A stretch of 64,000 nt of DNA from Mycobacterium stomatepiae (GCF_010731715.1 NZ_AP022587.1:4092001-4156000), one strand, 5' to 3'. Shown: positions 18,892 to 27,196, numbered from the stretch's first letter. The notes: generated from the letters alone by a model not told the origin. Numbers and translations are program-made.

Positions 18892-19059
18892 CTCGACCTC
18901 CGCGCGACGTCGTCGTCCGAATTAACCACGCTGGTAGCTCGAATAGTTAAGAATGCCTGCGGTTTAGGTGCGTTGCAACTCGACACGGCCACTGGCGCAT
19001 GCCTTTCCTGCATTCGAGCCCGAAGGGCCCCAGCCCTTGAAAAGGCCTCAGTGATGTGA

Positions 19060-19683
19060 TCAGCCGAAAATAAGGCCCTGGGTCTTCGAAGTTGCGGCCG
19101 CGTAACGCGATTGCACGTCTGCCCAATTGACGACGTTCCAGAACGCCTTGACGTAGTCGGCTTTGACGTTCTTGTACTGCAGGTAGAAGGCGTGCTCCCA
19201 CATGTCGACCTGCAGCAGCGGGATGATGCCCAGCGGGACGTTGGCCTGCTGGTCGTACAGCTGGAAGGTCAGCAGCCGGTCGCCGAGGGTGTCGTAGCCG
19301 AGCACCGCCCAGCCCGAGCCCTGCAGGCCGTTGGCGGCCGCGCTGAACTGAGCGCGGAATTTGTCGAACGACCCGAAGGCGTCGTCGATCGCGGCGGCAA
19401 GGTCGCCGGTCGGCTTGTCTCCGCCATTCGGCGACAGGTTCTTCCACCAAATCGAGTGGTTGACGTGACCGCCCAAGTGGAACGCCAGGTTCTTCTCGTT
19501 CAAGAAGATCGCGGCGTGGTCGTCATTGGCGCGAGCGTCTTCAAGTTTGGCAATTGCGTCGTTCAAGCCCTTGACGTAAGTGGCATGGTGCTTGCTGTGG
19601 TGGATCTCGTTGATCTGACCTGAGATGTGTGGTTCCAGCGCTGCGTAGTCCCAGTCCAAGTCGGGCAGGGTGTATTCAGCCAC
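19060..19683 (-). CDS. sodA: Superoxide dismutase [Fe/Mn]
   Basis: Converts superoxide to peroxide and oxygen. In mycobacteria SodA is abundant and exported by SecA2 without a classical signal peptide; none is seen here. GTG 19683 ([19 protein letters not shown]) preceded by AGGAAAGGA gives 207 residues, the usual length; the frame is open 18 codons further upstream. Metal ligands His28, His76, Asp160 and His164 are all present ([28 protein letters not shown]). Residue 145 is Gln (LYDQQANVP), whereas M. tuberculosis FeSOD has His. Gln at this site is typical of manganese-using mycobacterial SODs, so Mn is the likelier metal. Confidence 0.96.
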   Translation of the reverse strand: MAEYTLPDLDWDYAALEPHISGQINEIHHSKHHATYVKGLNDAIAKLEDARANDDHAAIFLNEKNLAFHLGGHVNHSIWWKNLSPNGGDKPTGDLAAAIDDAFGSFDKFRAQFSAAANGLQGSGWAVLGYDTLGDRLLTFQLYDQQANVPLGIIPLLQVDMWEHAFYLQYKNVKADYVKAFWNVVNWADVQSRYAAATSKTQGLIFG

Positions 19684-19848
19684 GGCATTCCTTTCCTCGA
19701 TGATCGTCTTAGCGCGCATTCGCACGGAGTCCGCCACGCGACAGGCGCAGCGTAATCAACCCTGCTCCATGACAGCACGCGCCGCAAGGACGGCCTCTAG
19801 CGGCCGATATTCCGGGTACCCGCTCGGCGCGGTTTCATCAGGAAATAA

Positions 19849-20004
19849 TCAAGACAAAACAATGAGCGCCAGCACCGCGAGCAATGCCAACGCAATCAGG
19901 CCGGCGCGCAACGCGGCGATGCTGTAACTGTGGTTCCAGGCAGGCGATCCGGAATAGGAGTTCGACGCGGCCGGGCTACCCGGACCGAACGAATGCATCG
20001 CCAT
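19849..20004 (-). CDS. Small single-helix membrane protein (51 aa)
   Basis: Short gene 165 nt upstream of sodA on the same strand. ATG 20004 is preceded by AAAGG 7 nt away, and the TGA is at 19849-19851. The 51 residues start MAMHSFGPGSPAASNSYSGS, continue with PAWNHSYSIAALRAG and end in a hydrophobic helix LIALALLAVLALIVLS. The N-terminal part is Ser/Gly/Pro/Asn-rich and would lie on one face of the membrane. The layout (ribosome site, polar head, clean helix, stop right after it) supports a real small membrane protein. I recognise no family. Confidence 0.6.
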   Translation of the reverse strand: MAMHSFGPGSPAASNSYSGSPAWNHSYSIAALRAGLIALALLAVLALIVLS

Positions 20005-20566
20005 CAATCGCCTTTCACCGCCAGGTCACCTCGATCGAGTGAGGTGAGTCACAGCATTTTTGGTGATGGCGATCATAACCCTTTGTGATGGGGTTGAAAA
20101 ATGCTTCCCGCAACGGGCCGCTGAGCTGCGGATTGTTCCCGCCTTGGCGGACCCGGGTTCGGCCGGGTTGCAGGCGCGTGCCCGCCTGGAGGGGCGGGTC
20201 TGATCGCTTTGCAATGGGGCGGTCCATTCGCTCGGCTGCCTGTCTGGCCTGTCGATGACGTACAAAAAGTGCCCGGCGTTATCCACAATTGGTGCCGGGA
20301 TTAACCGCTAGTTGCTGATTGATTGCGTGCATACCCCTACCACCTATGTGGATAAACCTGTGGAAACTGTGGATCGCCCTGAAGTAGCTGTGACCGGCGT
20401 AACAGCTGTCGATTCGCGACGAAGAACACGCGTTGCTGCCCGTGCCGGTGCGGGTTTGCGAGGCACGCGCACCCGGCGAGCATCATCGCTTTTCAGCGGA
20501 CCGGGCTCGGTGTCCCGGTGGTCGCGTTGCGGCGGCCCGCGCCGTCGCCAGGGCTACGCTGGTCCG
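20005..20566. other. Gene-free region with DnaA-box-like cluster
   Basis: About 560 nt between the 51-codon gene and the DUF4328 gene. The first part (20030-20100) is AT-richer. The middle (20279-20376) carries four TGTGGA/TCCACA nonamers listed separately. The DUF4328 frame is open back to 20312, but the sequence before GTG 20567 has no ribosome site and an Arg-rich, low-quality translation, so I treat it as non-coding. Confidence 0.45.
20279..20376. promoter_or_regulatory. Cluster of DnaA-box-like nonamers
   Basis: A perfect TTATCCACA at 20279-20287 and its perfect complement TGTGGATAA at 20347-20355 flank about 60 nt. TGTGGAAAC (20359-20367) and TGTGGATCG (20368-20376) follow immediately. 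The two exact matches are the classical DnaA box; the other two keep the TCCACA core. No dnaA gene, parA/B gene or AT-rich unwinding element lies next to it, so this is not the chromosome origin. DnaA titration or DnaA control of the DUF4328 gene are possibilities. Confidence 0.4.
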
Positions 20567-21613
20567 GTGATCCAGACGTGCTCCCAATGCGGCACTCGGT
20601 GGAACGTGCGCGAACGGCGGCGCGAGTGGTGCCCTCGCTGTCGTGGCGCGTTGCTCGCACCGCTGGCGGACGCGCCGGCCGGCGACCCCCGCTGGAGTAC
20701 GCACGGTAGTGGGCCGGCGCCCGCACGGCCGGTCGCGCCGCAACGCACGCCGCCGCGCTTGCCGCCCGGCTTCCGGTGGATCGCGGTGCGTCCGGGAGCC
20801 GCACCCCCCGCGCGACGGGGCAGGCGGGAACTGGGCCCCACACCCCGCTACGCGGTGATCCCGCGGTGGGGCTTGACCGATCGCGTCGAGCAGGTCGCCG
20901 CCGGCGCCGAAGGACCGGTACCCCTCGGACCGTCGGCCGCTCTGGTGCGCCTCGTTCTTTTCATCAGCGTGCTCACCCTCGCCGGCGCGGCGCTGGTGTA
21001 CGTCGCTCGGTATGCGCTGCTGGTCTACAACCGCAAGACCCTGCTGAACTCGCTGGTGGCGACCGCGGCGGACTGGTTGGGGGACTTGGCCAGTGTGGTA
21101 GCGCTGGTGGCGCTGATCGGCTCGGGCGTGTTTCTGATCCGCTGGCTGATCGCCCGGCGGGCCGCCGCGTTCTCGCATTACGGCCTGTCCGATCACCGCT
21201 CAGTCAAAGCGCTGTGGGCCGGGTGCGTGGTACCGCTGGCTAACCTGTTCTGGGCGCCGGTCTACGTCATCGAGCTGGCCATCCTCGAAGAGCACTACAA
21301 CCGGGCGCGCCGACCCATCCTGGAGTGGTGGATCGTCTGGATCTTCAGCTACGCGCTGTCGAGCTGGGCCATCATCACCAGCTTCGCCACGGACCCCCAG
21401 GGCATCGCTAACAACACCGTCCTGATGGTGTTCGGGTACCTGTTCGCCGCGGCGACCCTGGCCGCCGTCGCCCGCGTATTCGAGGGATTCGAACGCAAAC
21501 CCGTCGCGCGGCCCGCGCATCGCTGGGTCGTGGTGACTCCAGATCTCCCGGATCGCCGCGGCGAGTCCGTCGCCGCTCCGGTTGAGTTCAAGGGGGAGGA
21601 ACCGGCAGCATAG
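20567..21613 (+). CDS. DUF4328 membrane protein with zinc-ribbon N terminus (Rv3843c homologue)
   Basis: GTG 20567 gives 348 residues (MIQTCSQCGTRWNVRERRREWCPRC at the start), close to the M. tuberculosis gene length. The first 25 residues form a CxxC...CxxC zinc-ribbon (CSQCG, CPRC). A Pro/Arg-rich linker to about residue 120 follows, then six or so hydrophobic helices from ALVRLVLFISVLTLAGAALVYVARY onward. A cytosolic metal-binding head on a membrane domain is visible; function is unknown. Its stop is 4 nt before glpQ1, so the two are likely co-transcribed. Confidence 0.82.
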   Translation: MIQTCSQCGTRWNVRERRREWCPRCRGALLAPLADAPAGDPRWSTHGSGPAPARPVAPQRTPPRLPPGFRWIAVRPGAAPPARRGRRELGPTPRYAVIPRWGLTDRVEQVAAGAEGPVPLGPSAALVRLVLFISVLTLAGAALVYVARYALLVYNRKTLLNSLVATAADWLGDLASVVALVALIGSGVFLIRWLIARRAAAFSHYGLSDHRSVKALWAGCVVPLANLFWAPVYVIELAILEEHYNRARRPILEWWIVWIFSYALSSWAIITSFATDPQGIANNTVLMVFGYLFAAATLAAVARVFEGFERKPVARPAHRWVVVTPDLPDRRGESVAAPVEFKGEEPAA

Positions 21614-21617
21614 GGGA

Positions 21618-22442
21618 ATGACGTGGGCCGACGAGGTGGTCGCCGGGCACCCGTTTGTCGTTGCCCACCGAGGCGCATCCGCAGCACGCCCCGAACACAC
21701 GCTGGCCGCTTATGATCTCGCGCTCAAAGAGGGCGCCGACGGTGTCGAGTGCGATGTGCGGCTGACCCGCGACGGCCACTTGGTGTGTGTGCACGACCGC
21801 CGGCTGGACCGGACCTCGACCGGCGCCGGGCTGGTCAGCACGATGACACTGGCTCAGCTGCGCGAGCTCGAATTCGGCGCCTGGCACGACAGCTGGCGGC
21901 CCGACGGCACCCACGGTGATACCAGCCTGCTCACGCTGGATGCGCTGGTGTCGCTGGTGCTCGACTGGAACCGCCCGGTGAAGATCTTCATCGAGACCAA
22001 GCATCCGGTCCGGTACGGCTCGCTGGTCGAAAGCAAGCTGCTCGCGCTGCTGCACCGCTACGGCATCGCCTCGCCGGCGTCAGCCGCCCGGTCGCGCGCG
22101 GTGGTGATGTCCTTCTCGGCCGCGGCGGTCTGGCGAATCCGGCGAGCAGCACCGCTGCTGCCCACGGTGCTGCTCGGCCGGAATGCTCGCTACCTGACCA
22201 GCAGCGCGGCCACCGCCGTCGGGGCCACCGCCGTCGGGCCCTCGATCATCGCGCTGAAGGACTATCCACAGCTGGTGGATCGCGCCGCCGCGCAGGGCCG
22301 GGCCGTGTACTGCTGGACCGTCGACGGGTACGACGACATCGACTTGTGCCGGGATGTCGGGGTGGCCTGGATCGCTACCAACCACCCGGGCCGCACGAAA
22401 ACCTGGCTAGAAAATTCGCGGACCCTCGACGGCCGGGGTTAG
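21618..22442 (+). CDS. glpQ1: Glycerophosphodiester phosphodiesterase
   Basis: Hydrolyses glycerophosphodiesters to glycerol-3-phosphate and an alcohol. ATG 21618 (MTWADEVVAGHPFVVAHRG) gives 274 residues, equal to M. tuberculosis GlpQ1. The GDPD signature is intact: VVAHRGASAARPEHTLAAY (first catalytic His and Arg, about residues 16-34), the metal ligands in GVECDVRLTRDGHLVCVHD (second catalytic His), and FIETKHP. YCWTVDGYDDIDLCRDVGVAWIATNHP at the C terminus is also typical. No signal peptide is visible, so it is probably cytosolic. The 3' end overlaps the convergent bfrB by 4 nt. Confidence 0.93.
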   Translation: MTWADEVVAGHPFVVAHRGASAARPEHTLAAYDLALKEGADGVECDVRLTRDGHLVCVHDRRLDRTSTGAGLVSTMTLAQLRELEFGAWHDSWRPDGTHGDTSLLTLDALVSLVLDWNRPVKIFIETKHPVRYGSLVESKLLALLHRYGIASPASAARSRAVVMSFSAAAVWRIRRAAPLLPTVLLGRNARYLTSSAATAVGATAVGPSIIALKDYPQLVDRAAAQGRAVYCWTVDGYDDIDLCRDVGVAWIATNHPGRTKTWLENSRTLDGRG

Positions 22443-22996
22443 ATCGGCGACACGAGGTGGCCGCCCGCGGCCGGTGGCGCGCTCGCGCTGATGCCCTGGG
22501 TAGCCACCTCGCGGGCGACGAAGTTCTCCAGATCGAACAGGTTGGCTCCGGCCCGATCCGACACCGTCACCAGGGTTTTCATCACCGCGACTTCCTCGAC
22601 CTGCTCCTGCAGGAACCACTGCATGAACTGTTCGCCGAGGTAATCACCCTCGTCGCGGGCCACCCGGGCCAGCTGGGTGATCTGGTCGGTGACCAACCGC
22701 TCCTGCTCGAGGGCCAGGACCAGCGCGTCGCGGGGCTGCTCGAATTGGTTGCGCATCGCGTCGATGCCCGCGATCTCGACCGGCACGTCGCGGTCGAGCA
22801 GATGCTGCACCAGCATCATCGCGTGGTTGCGTTCCTCAAGCGCGCGTCCGTAAAAATGCTTCGCCAATTGCGGAAGCTCGGCGGCGCTAAAATAAACGGC
22901 AATCGCGACGTATTGCTGAGAGCTGGTGAATTCGTGAGAAATCTGTTCCTGGAGTAATGAGTGGAACTTAGACTTCGGAGCTTCGGTCTCGGTCAT
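22439..22996 (-). CDS. bfrB: Ferritin BfrB
   Basis: Iron-storage ferritin forming 24-subunit shells. 185 residues, with ferroxidase-site ligands visible in HEFTSSQQYVAIAVYFS (first Glu is shifted in this type), FYGRALEERNHAMMLVQHL (ExxH, about residues 54-57) and QWFLQEQVEEV. The C-terminal tail ASAPPAAGGHLVSPI resembles the mycobacterial BfrB tail. In M. tuberculosis bfrB is activated by IdeR with iron from tandem upstream sites; I do not see a convincing IdeR box in 22997-23175. That gap has only a short 5-bp inverted repeat at 23106-23120. Confidence 0.93.
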   Translation of the reverse strand: MTETEAPKSKFHSLLQEQISHEFTSSQQYVAIAVYFSAAELPQLAKHFYGRALEERNHAMMLVQHLLDRDVPVEIAGIDAMRNQFEQPRDALVLALEQERLVTDQITQLARVARDEGDYLGEQFMQWFLQEQVEEVAVMKTLVTVSDRAGANLFDLENFVAREVATQGISASAPPAAGGHLVSPI

Positions 22997-23175
22997 GTCA
23001 GTAGCTTAGCGCAGGTAGAAGGGCGACGCCAAGAGTCTGGACGGGACTCAAGAAAAGTTCTCATAACCGCGCTTCCGCCATTTGTTCAGGCCCGGTTTAT
23101 GTAAGTGTAGAAAGGCTACATCGTACTGCGCACATTTCCAGAATTGCGTTGCGTATTAACACCCGAAATTCAATA

Positions 23176-24417
23176 TCACTGCCCTTCGAGCGCGGCCGCG
23201 GGCACCGCGGTGTCGGCGGCCAGCGCTTCGAAAAGCATGGCGGCCATCTCGTGATTCCACACCACCACCGAGCCGGCGCTGTTGCTGGTGAAGTCGCCGA
23301 TCGGAACGGGCAGCGCGGTGGTGGACCCGTGCAGCGCCCAGCCCAACCGGGCCAGGTCCCACACGTGATCGCCGCTGTCGACCGTCATCGCGTCGGCCGC
23401 GGCGTGCGGTACCGCGTACCAGCGCCATGGATTGAGCCACACCGACGGGCTGGCGGCGCGGTCCAGCAGCGCCGTAATGAACTGCCGCTGATTGACCATC
23501 CGGTCCAAATCCGCGCGGGGTGTGTCGCGGGTCCGGACGTATCCGAGCGCGCTGCGGCCGTTCAGCTTCTGGCAGCCGGCGGGCAGGTCGATGCCGGCCA
23601 GCGGGTCGTTGATCGGCGCGGTCGGGCAGACGGTGATGCCGCCCAGGGCATCCACCAGGACCGCGAACCCGCTGAACCCGATCTCGGCGTAGTGGTCCAG
23701 ACGCAGCCCCGTGGCCTGCTCCACCGTCTGGGTGAGCAGCGCCGCCCCGCCGATCGCGAACGCGGAGTTGATTTTGTCCTTGCCGTGCCCGGGGATCGGC
23801 ACGAACGAGTCGCGCGGTATCGACACCGTCGTCGGCGGCGTATTCGACCCCAAGTCGGGGATGTGAATCAGCAGGATCGTGTCGGTGCGACTGCTGCCGA
23901 CATTGCCGCCGGTGGCCAGGCTCGCCTGCTGCTCGGCCGACAGGCCTTCCCGGCTGTCCGACCCGACGAGCAGCCAATTGGTGCCGCGGCCCGACGCAGG
24001 CCGATCGGCGTAGTTGGTCAGTGCCGGCTTGCGATGCAGCGTCGTGTCCAACCAGCCGCCGCCACCCACCACGCCGGCGACGGCCAGCAGCAAACCGATC
24101 AGCAACGTGGACAACACGATTCGGCCCCACCGGCGCTTTTTGCGCTTGCGGTGCACGCCCGGCAGGTCGGACGGGGGTGCCGAGCGGTCGCGCGGCCGCG
24201 CGCGTGATCGCGGCTTTTTCCGCGGCTCCAGGTCGCCGGAGGCGGCTCTACCGGCGGGAACCGGTGACACGACGCGGGGCAACGGCACGGTCTCATCGGT
24301 GGGCGAGGGCGCCGGATTGGCATAGCGCTGAATCACCGGCGCCGGCTCGGGGGGCGAAACCCACGGCGGGCCCGGTCGCGCGGGCCGTCCGCGGTGTGGT
24401 GATCCGTCGCCGCTCAC
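23176..24417 (-). CDS. LytR-CpsA-Psr (LCP) family cell-wall ligase
   Basis: 413 residues: Pro/Arg-rich cytosolic N terminus (about 95 residues), one transmembrane helix (IVLSTLLIGLLLAVAGVVGGG) and an extracellular LCP domain. LCP proteins transfer lipid-linked glycopolymers to peptidoglycan; in mycobacteria they attach arabinogalactan. Conserved pieces are NWLLVGSDSREGL, SSRTDTILLIHI, TVSIPRDSFVPIPG, KINSAFAIGG and GYVRTRDTPRADLDRMVNQRQF, including the Arg/Asp residues that bind pyrophosphate. M. tuberculosis has the short LytR-like Rv3840 at this position, so the full-length gene here is notable. The start MSGDGSPHRG at 24417 is taken as the first good codon. Confidence 0.87.
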   Translation of the reverse strand: MSGDGSPHRGRPARPGPPWVSPPEPAPVIQRYANPAPSPTDETVPLPRVVSPVPAGRAASGDLEPRKKPRSRARPRDRSAPPSDLPGVHRKRKKRRWGRIVLSTLLIGLLLAVAGVVGGGGWLDTTLHRKPALTNYADRPASGRGTNWLLVGSDSREGLSAEQQASLATGGNVGSSRTDTILLIHIPDLGSNTPPTTVSIPRDSFVPIPGHGKDKINSAFAIGGAALLTQTVEQATGLRLDHYAEIGFSGFAVLVDALGGITVCPTAPINDPLAGIDLPAGCQKLNGRSALGYVRTRDTPRADLDRMVNQRQFITALLDRAASPSVWLNPWRWYAVPHAAADAMTVDSGDHVWDLARLGWALHGSTTALPVPIGDFTSNSAGSVVVWNHEMAAMLFEALAADTAVPAAALEGQ

Positions 24418-24469
24418 CCGGCTAACTTACGTGTCGCCTTCGGTGTGGGCAGCGTCCGGCGCACCCGGG

Positions 24470-25258
24470 TTACGGGCGAGCGCGCAGGCCGTTGATGAAC
24501 GGGCAGCCCATCAGCACGCGAATGGCCTGGCTCAACCCGGTCATGTCGTCCACCGGCTTGTGGAAGGGCAGCCGGATGTCGTGGTCGTCGCCCTCGCTGC
24601 CTTCGACACGGAACCGGACGCCGTAGCGGTCCAGCCCCAGCGGGCGGACGTGTCCGCGCCGCAGCGGCGCCGGCAGCCGGGATACCAAGCGCGCGACCAC
24701 ATCGGCGTGGGCATTGTCCAGGTGCCACAGCAGGCTCGACTCGATGTCGCAGAACGGATCGGGCCGGGCCGCGAGCAGGTCTTCGATGCTGACGGGTTCG
24801 GCGCCGGTGGCGTCGGTGACCACGACGGACGCGATCTCGAGTCGCAGCAGCGTGTACCGCTCCTCGCCCGGGCTCGCCGGCCTGCATTTCGGCGTATCGA
24901 CCTGCAGCAGTGCCGGATGCGGACACTCGCTGGCGATCACGTCGAGGGTGGGGTTGATGTCGGCCGGCGCGACCTGACGCAGGTGGCCGCGGACCCACAC
25001 CAGCGATCGGACCGGCTCGCGCAGCGGAAGCGGCGCGTAGTCGGTCAGTTCGAGCAGTGCCTGGGATCCGCAGACCCGGCTATCGGTCGTGCGGTCGCTG
25101 GGAAGCGCGACCGCGAACGATCCGTCGTGCAACAGGTGGTGCACCGGTGTGGGCACCGGGTCCTCGCGTTCGACCGCAAGCAGGGCACCGCCGGCCCGGG
25201 CGCAGGCGCTGCGGATGCGTTCGGCAGTCGTCGGCGCGGCGCTGGTCAGCGGCAACAT
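24470..25258 (-). CDS. Iron-regulated DUF2470-type protein (Rv3839 homologue)
   Basis: 262 residues. The product resembles M. tuberculosis Rv3839, an iron-responsive gene of the IdeR regulon. The overall layout fits the split-barrel heme-utilisation group: an N-terminal FMN-binding-like barrel (RTTDSRVCGSQALLELTDYAPLPLREPVRSLVWVRGHL in pieces) and a C-terminal DUF2470 part with LDNAHADVVARLV and GLDRYGVRFRV near residues 180-220. The role could be heme or iron handling, inferred from the family. An IdeR-box-like sequence starts 16 nt upstream of the ATG, in the divergent gap with pheA. No transmembrane helix. Confidence 0.8.
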   Translation of the reverse strand: MLPLTSAAPTTAERIRSACARAGGALLAVEREDPVPTPVHHLLHDGSFAVALPSDRTTDSRVCGSQALLELTDYAPLPLREPVRSLVWVRGHLRQVAPADINPTLDVIASECPHPALLQVDTPKCRPASPGEERYTLLRLEIASVVVTDATGAEPVSIEDLLAARPDPFCDIESSLLWHLDNAHADVVARLVSRLPAPLRRGHVRPLGLDRYGVRFRVEGSEGDDHDIRLPFHKPVDDMTGLSQAIRVLMGCPFINGLRARP

Positions 25259-25273
25259 CGTTCTCCTCTATCC

Positions 25274-25292
25274 TTAGGTAAGCCTAAGGTAA
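25274..25292. promoter_or_regulatory. IdeR (iron-dependent repressor) box
   Basis: TTAGGTAAGCCTAAGGTAA matches the 19-bp IdeR consensus TWAGGTWAGSCTWACCTWA at 17 of 19 positions (only positions 15-16, GG instead of CC, differ). It lies 16 nt upstream of the Rv3839-homologue ATG and about 60 nt upstream of pheA, exactly where IdeR would shut off the former under high iron. M. tuberculosis Rv3839 is a known IdeR-responsive gene. Confidence 0.8.
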
Positions 25293-25350
25293 CTTAGATC
25301 GAAGGTCGAAGCAAGGCCCCTTTTTGAGTGAGGCCACTACGGTTGTCTTC

Positions 25351-26304
25351 GTGGTTGGCATCACTTACCTCGGTCCCGAAGGGACCTTCACCGAGGCGGC
25401 GCTCCTGCAAATGACGTCCGCCGACTTGATCCCCGACCAGTATCTGGGCGCGGTCCGGCAGACACCGATCGAGAGCACGCCCGCGGCGCTGGAGGCGGTC
25501 CGCAACGGGGACACCGATTACGCATGCGTGCCGATCGAGAACTCGATCGACGGCACGGTAGTGCCGACATTGGACAGCCTAGCCAACGGATCGCCGTTGC
25601 AGATCTTTGCCGAGACGACGCTGGACGTGGCGTTCAGCATCGTCGTCAAGCCCGGCGGCAACGCCGACCAGGTTAGGACGGTGGCGGCCTTTCCGGTGGC
25701 CGCGGCCCAGGTGCGCCGCTGGCTGGCCGCCAACCTGCCCGGCGTGGAACTGAGGCCGGCGTACTCCAACGCCGACGCCGCCCGGCAGGTCGCGAAGGGG
25801 GAGGCCGACGCCGCGGTGACCTCGCCGCTGGCCGCCACGCACTGGAAGCTCGCGGCCTTGGCTGAAGGCGTGGTCGACGAGCCGAACGCCCGCACCCGCT
25901 TCGTCCTGGTCGGCCGGCCCGGCCCGCCGCCGGTGCGCACCGGTGCCGATCGCACATCGGTCGTGTTGCGGATCGAGAACGCGCCGGGTGCGCTGCTCGC
26001 CGCGCTGGGCGAGTTCGGCATCCGCGACATCGACCTCACCCGCATCGAATCTCGGCCGACCCGCACCGAACTCGGTACCTACCAGTTTTTCGCCGACTGC
26101 GCGGGCCACATTGACGACGACGCCGTCGCCGAGGCACTCAAGGCACTGCATCGTCGTTGTGTGGATGTGCGTTATCTAGGCTCCTGGCCCACGGGCCCGG
26201 CCGCGGGCATCGGGCCGCCTCCACCCGACGAGGCCTCGCGCTGGCTGGCGCGGTTGCGAGAGGGTAAACCCGATCAGGCCGATGCTTCGGGCGGGGGGAT
26301 TTAA
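25351..26304 (+). CDS. pheA: Prephenate dehydratase
   Basis: Converts prephenate to phenylpyruvate in phenylalanine synthesis. GTG 25351 (MVGITYLGPEGTFTEAALLQ) gives 317 residues and fits the M. tuberculosis start; the frame extends nine codons upstream to a TTG. The catalytic domain covers residues 1-190 with YACVPIENSIDGTVVPTLD and the catalytic Thr-Arg-Phe in NARTRFVLVG. The C-terminal ACT domain (about 200-275) contains the Phe-binding motifs GALLAALGEFGIRDIDLTRIESRPTR, so feedback inhibition by phenylalanine is expected. It is monofunctional, with no chorismate mutase part. The phosphoglycerate mutase gene follows after 3 nt. Confidence 0.95.
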   Translation: MVGITYLGPEGTFTEAALLQMTSADLIPDQYLGAVRQTPIESTPAALEAVRNGDTDYACVPIENSIDGTVVPTLDSLANGSPLQIFAETTLDVAFSIVVKPGGNADQVRTVAAFPVAAAQVRRWLAANLPGVELRPAYSNADAARQVAKGEADAAVTSPLAATHWKLAALAEGVVDEPNARTRFVLVGRPGPPPVRTGADRTSVVLRIENAPGALLAALGEFGIRDIDLTRIESRPTRTELGTYQFFADCAGHIDDDAVAEALKALHRRCVDVRYLGSWPTGPAAGIGPPPPDEASRWLARLREGKPDQADASGGGI

Positions 26305-26307
26305 ACG

Positions 26308-27003
26308 ATGAGTGGTCGGTTGGTGCTGCTTCGGCACGGCCAGTCCTTTGGCAATGTCGAGCGGCGGCTGGATACCCGCCCGCCTGGGACGGACCTGACA
26401 CCGGCGGGGCGGGACCAGGCCCGGACGTTCGCGCTCGATACCGCCCGGCCGGCGCTGCTCACACACTCGGTGGCCAAGCGGGCGTCGCAGACGGCCGCGG
26501 TGATCGGCGCCGAGGTCGACGTGGCTCCGCGCGAAGTCGCCGGGATACACGAGGTTCAGGTCGGCGTCCTGGAAAACCGCAACGACGACGAGGCGGTCGC
26601 GGAGTTCAACGCCATCTACGACCGGTGGCAGCACGGCGAACTCGATGTGCCGCTGCCCGGCGGTGAAACCGCCAACGAGGTGCTGGATCGCTACGTTCCG
26701 GTGCTCACCGACCTGCGGATGCGCTATCTCGACGACGACGACTGGAACGGGGACATCGTCGTCGTCAGCCATGGCGCCGCGATCCGGCTGGTATCCGCGG
26801 TGCTGGCCGGCGTCGACGCCAACTTCGCGCTGGACAACCATCTGGGCAACGCCGAGTCGGTGGTGTTGGCCCCGATCACCGACGGGCGGTGGAGCTGCGT
26901 GCGGTGGGGAACCTTGACGCCGCCGTTCTATCCCGACCCCAGTGCAGACGGGGTGACGTCCGTCGCCGACGCGGTGCGCTCAGGCACCGACCCGATGGGC
27001 TGA
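26308..27003 (+). CDS. Histidine phosphatase (phosphoglycerate mutase-like)
   Basis: 231-residue histidine phosphatase superfamily member. The catalytic phospho-His motif LLRHGQS is at residues 7-13. The second His is in VVSHGAAIR (about residue 153), and a catalytic acidic residue lies in GIHEVQVGVLENR. Known as a phosphoglycerate mutase-like gene (Rv3837c) in M. tuberculosis. The family is broad, and a general or metabolite phosphatase is as likely as true mutase activity. Because it follows pheA by only 3 nt, the two are co-transcribed; a role in aromatic metabolism is not shown by the sequence. Confidence 0.9.
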   Translation: MSGRLVLLRHGQSFGNVERRLDTRPPGTDLTPAGRDQARTFALDTARPALLTHSVAKRASQTAAVIGAEVDVAPREVAGIHEVQVGVLENRNDDEAVAEFNAIYDRWQHGELDVPLPGGETANEVLDRYVPVLTDLRMRYLDDDDWNGDIVVVSHGAAIRLVSAVLAGVDANFALDNHLGNAESVVLAPITDGRWSCVRWGTLTPPFYPDPSADGVTSVADAVRSGTDPMG

Positions 27004-27004
27004 T

Positions 27005-27196
27005 CTAGACGGCCAGCGCGATCAATTCCGTGCAGGTGCAGCCGACGGCGTCGCAGTCGACCACGAACGTGTGGGCCAGCAGCTCGGGGCTGACGCAGTC
27101 CGGCTCGGTGCATTCCGAACGACGCAACGAGTGGCGAATGATGGTCCCGTGGCAGTGTTCCAGGCCTGCCCGGCAGTCGCGGCATTCTGCGCTCAT
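27005..27196 (-). CDS. Small cysteine-rich protein (63 aa)
   Basis: 63 residues, ATG 27196, MSAECRDCRAGLEHCHGTII at the N terminus and FVVDCDAVGCTCTELIALAV at the C terminus. Eight cysteines (5, 8, 15, 29, 34, 48, 53, 55) plus His residues suggest one or two metal (probably Zn) sites. It is tail-to-tail with the phosphatase gene, 1 nt apart, and follows the metallopeptidase on the same strand. I recall similar small Cys-rich proteins at this site in other mycobacteria but cannot name a family. No transmembrane helix or signal peptide. Confidence 0.65.
   Translation of the reverse strand: MSAECRDCRAGLEHCHGTIIRHSLRRSECTEPDCVSPELLAHTFVVDCDAVGCTCTELIALAV

Noticed and set aside
20312..20566. In-frame N-terminal extension of the DUF4328 gene
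   Set aside because: Arg-rich translation with no ribosome site; the zinc-ribbon start at GTG 20567 fits the expected protein length, and the region contains the DnaA-box-like cluster.
23106..23120. Short inverted repeat TGTAG-N5-CTACA upstream of bfrB, considered as an IdeR or Fur site
   Set aside because: It does not match the IdeR consensus; only 5-bp arms, which can occur by chance.
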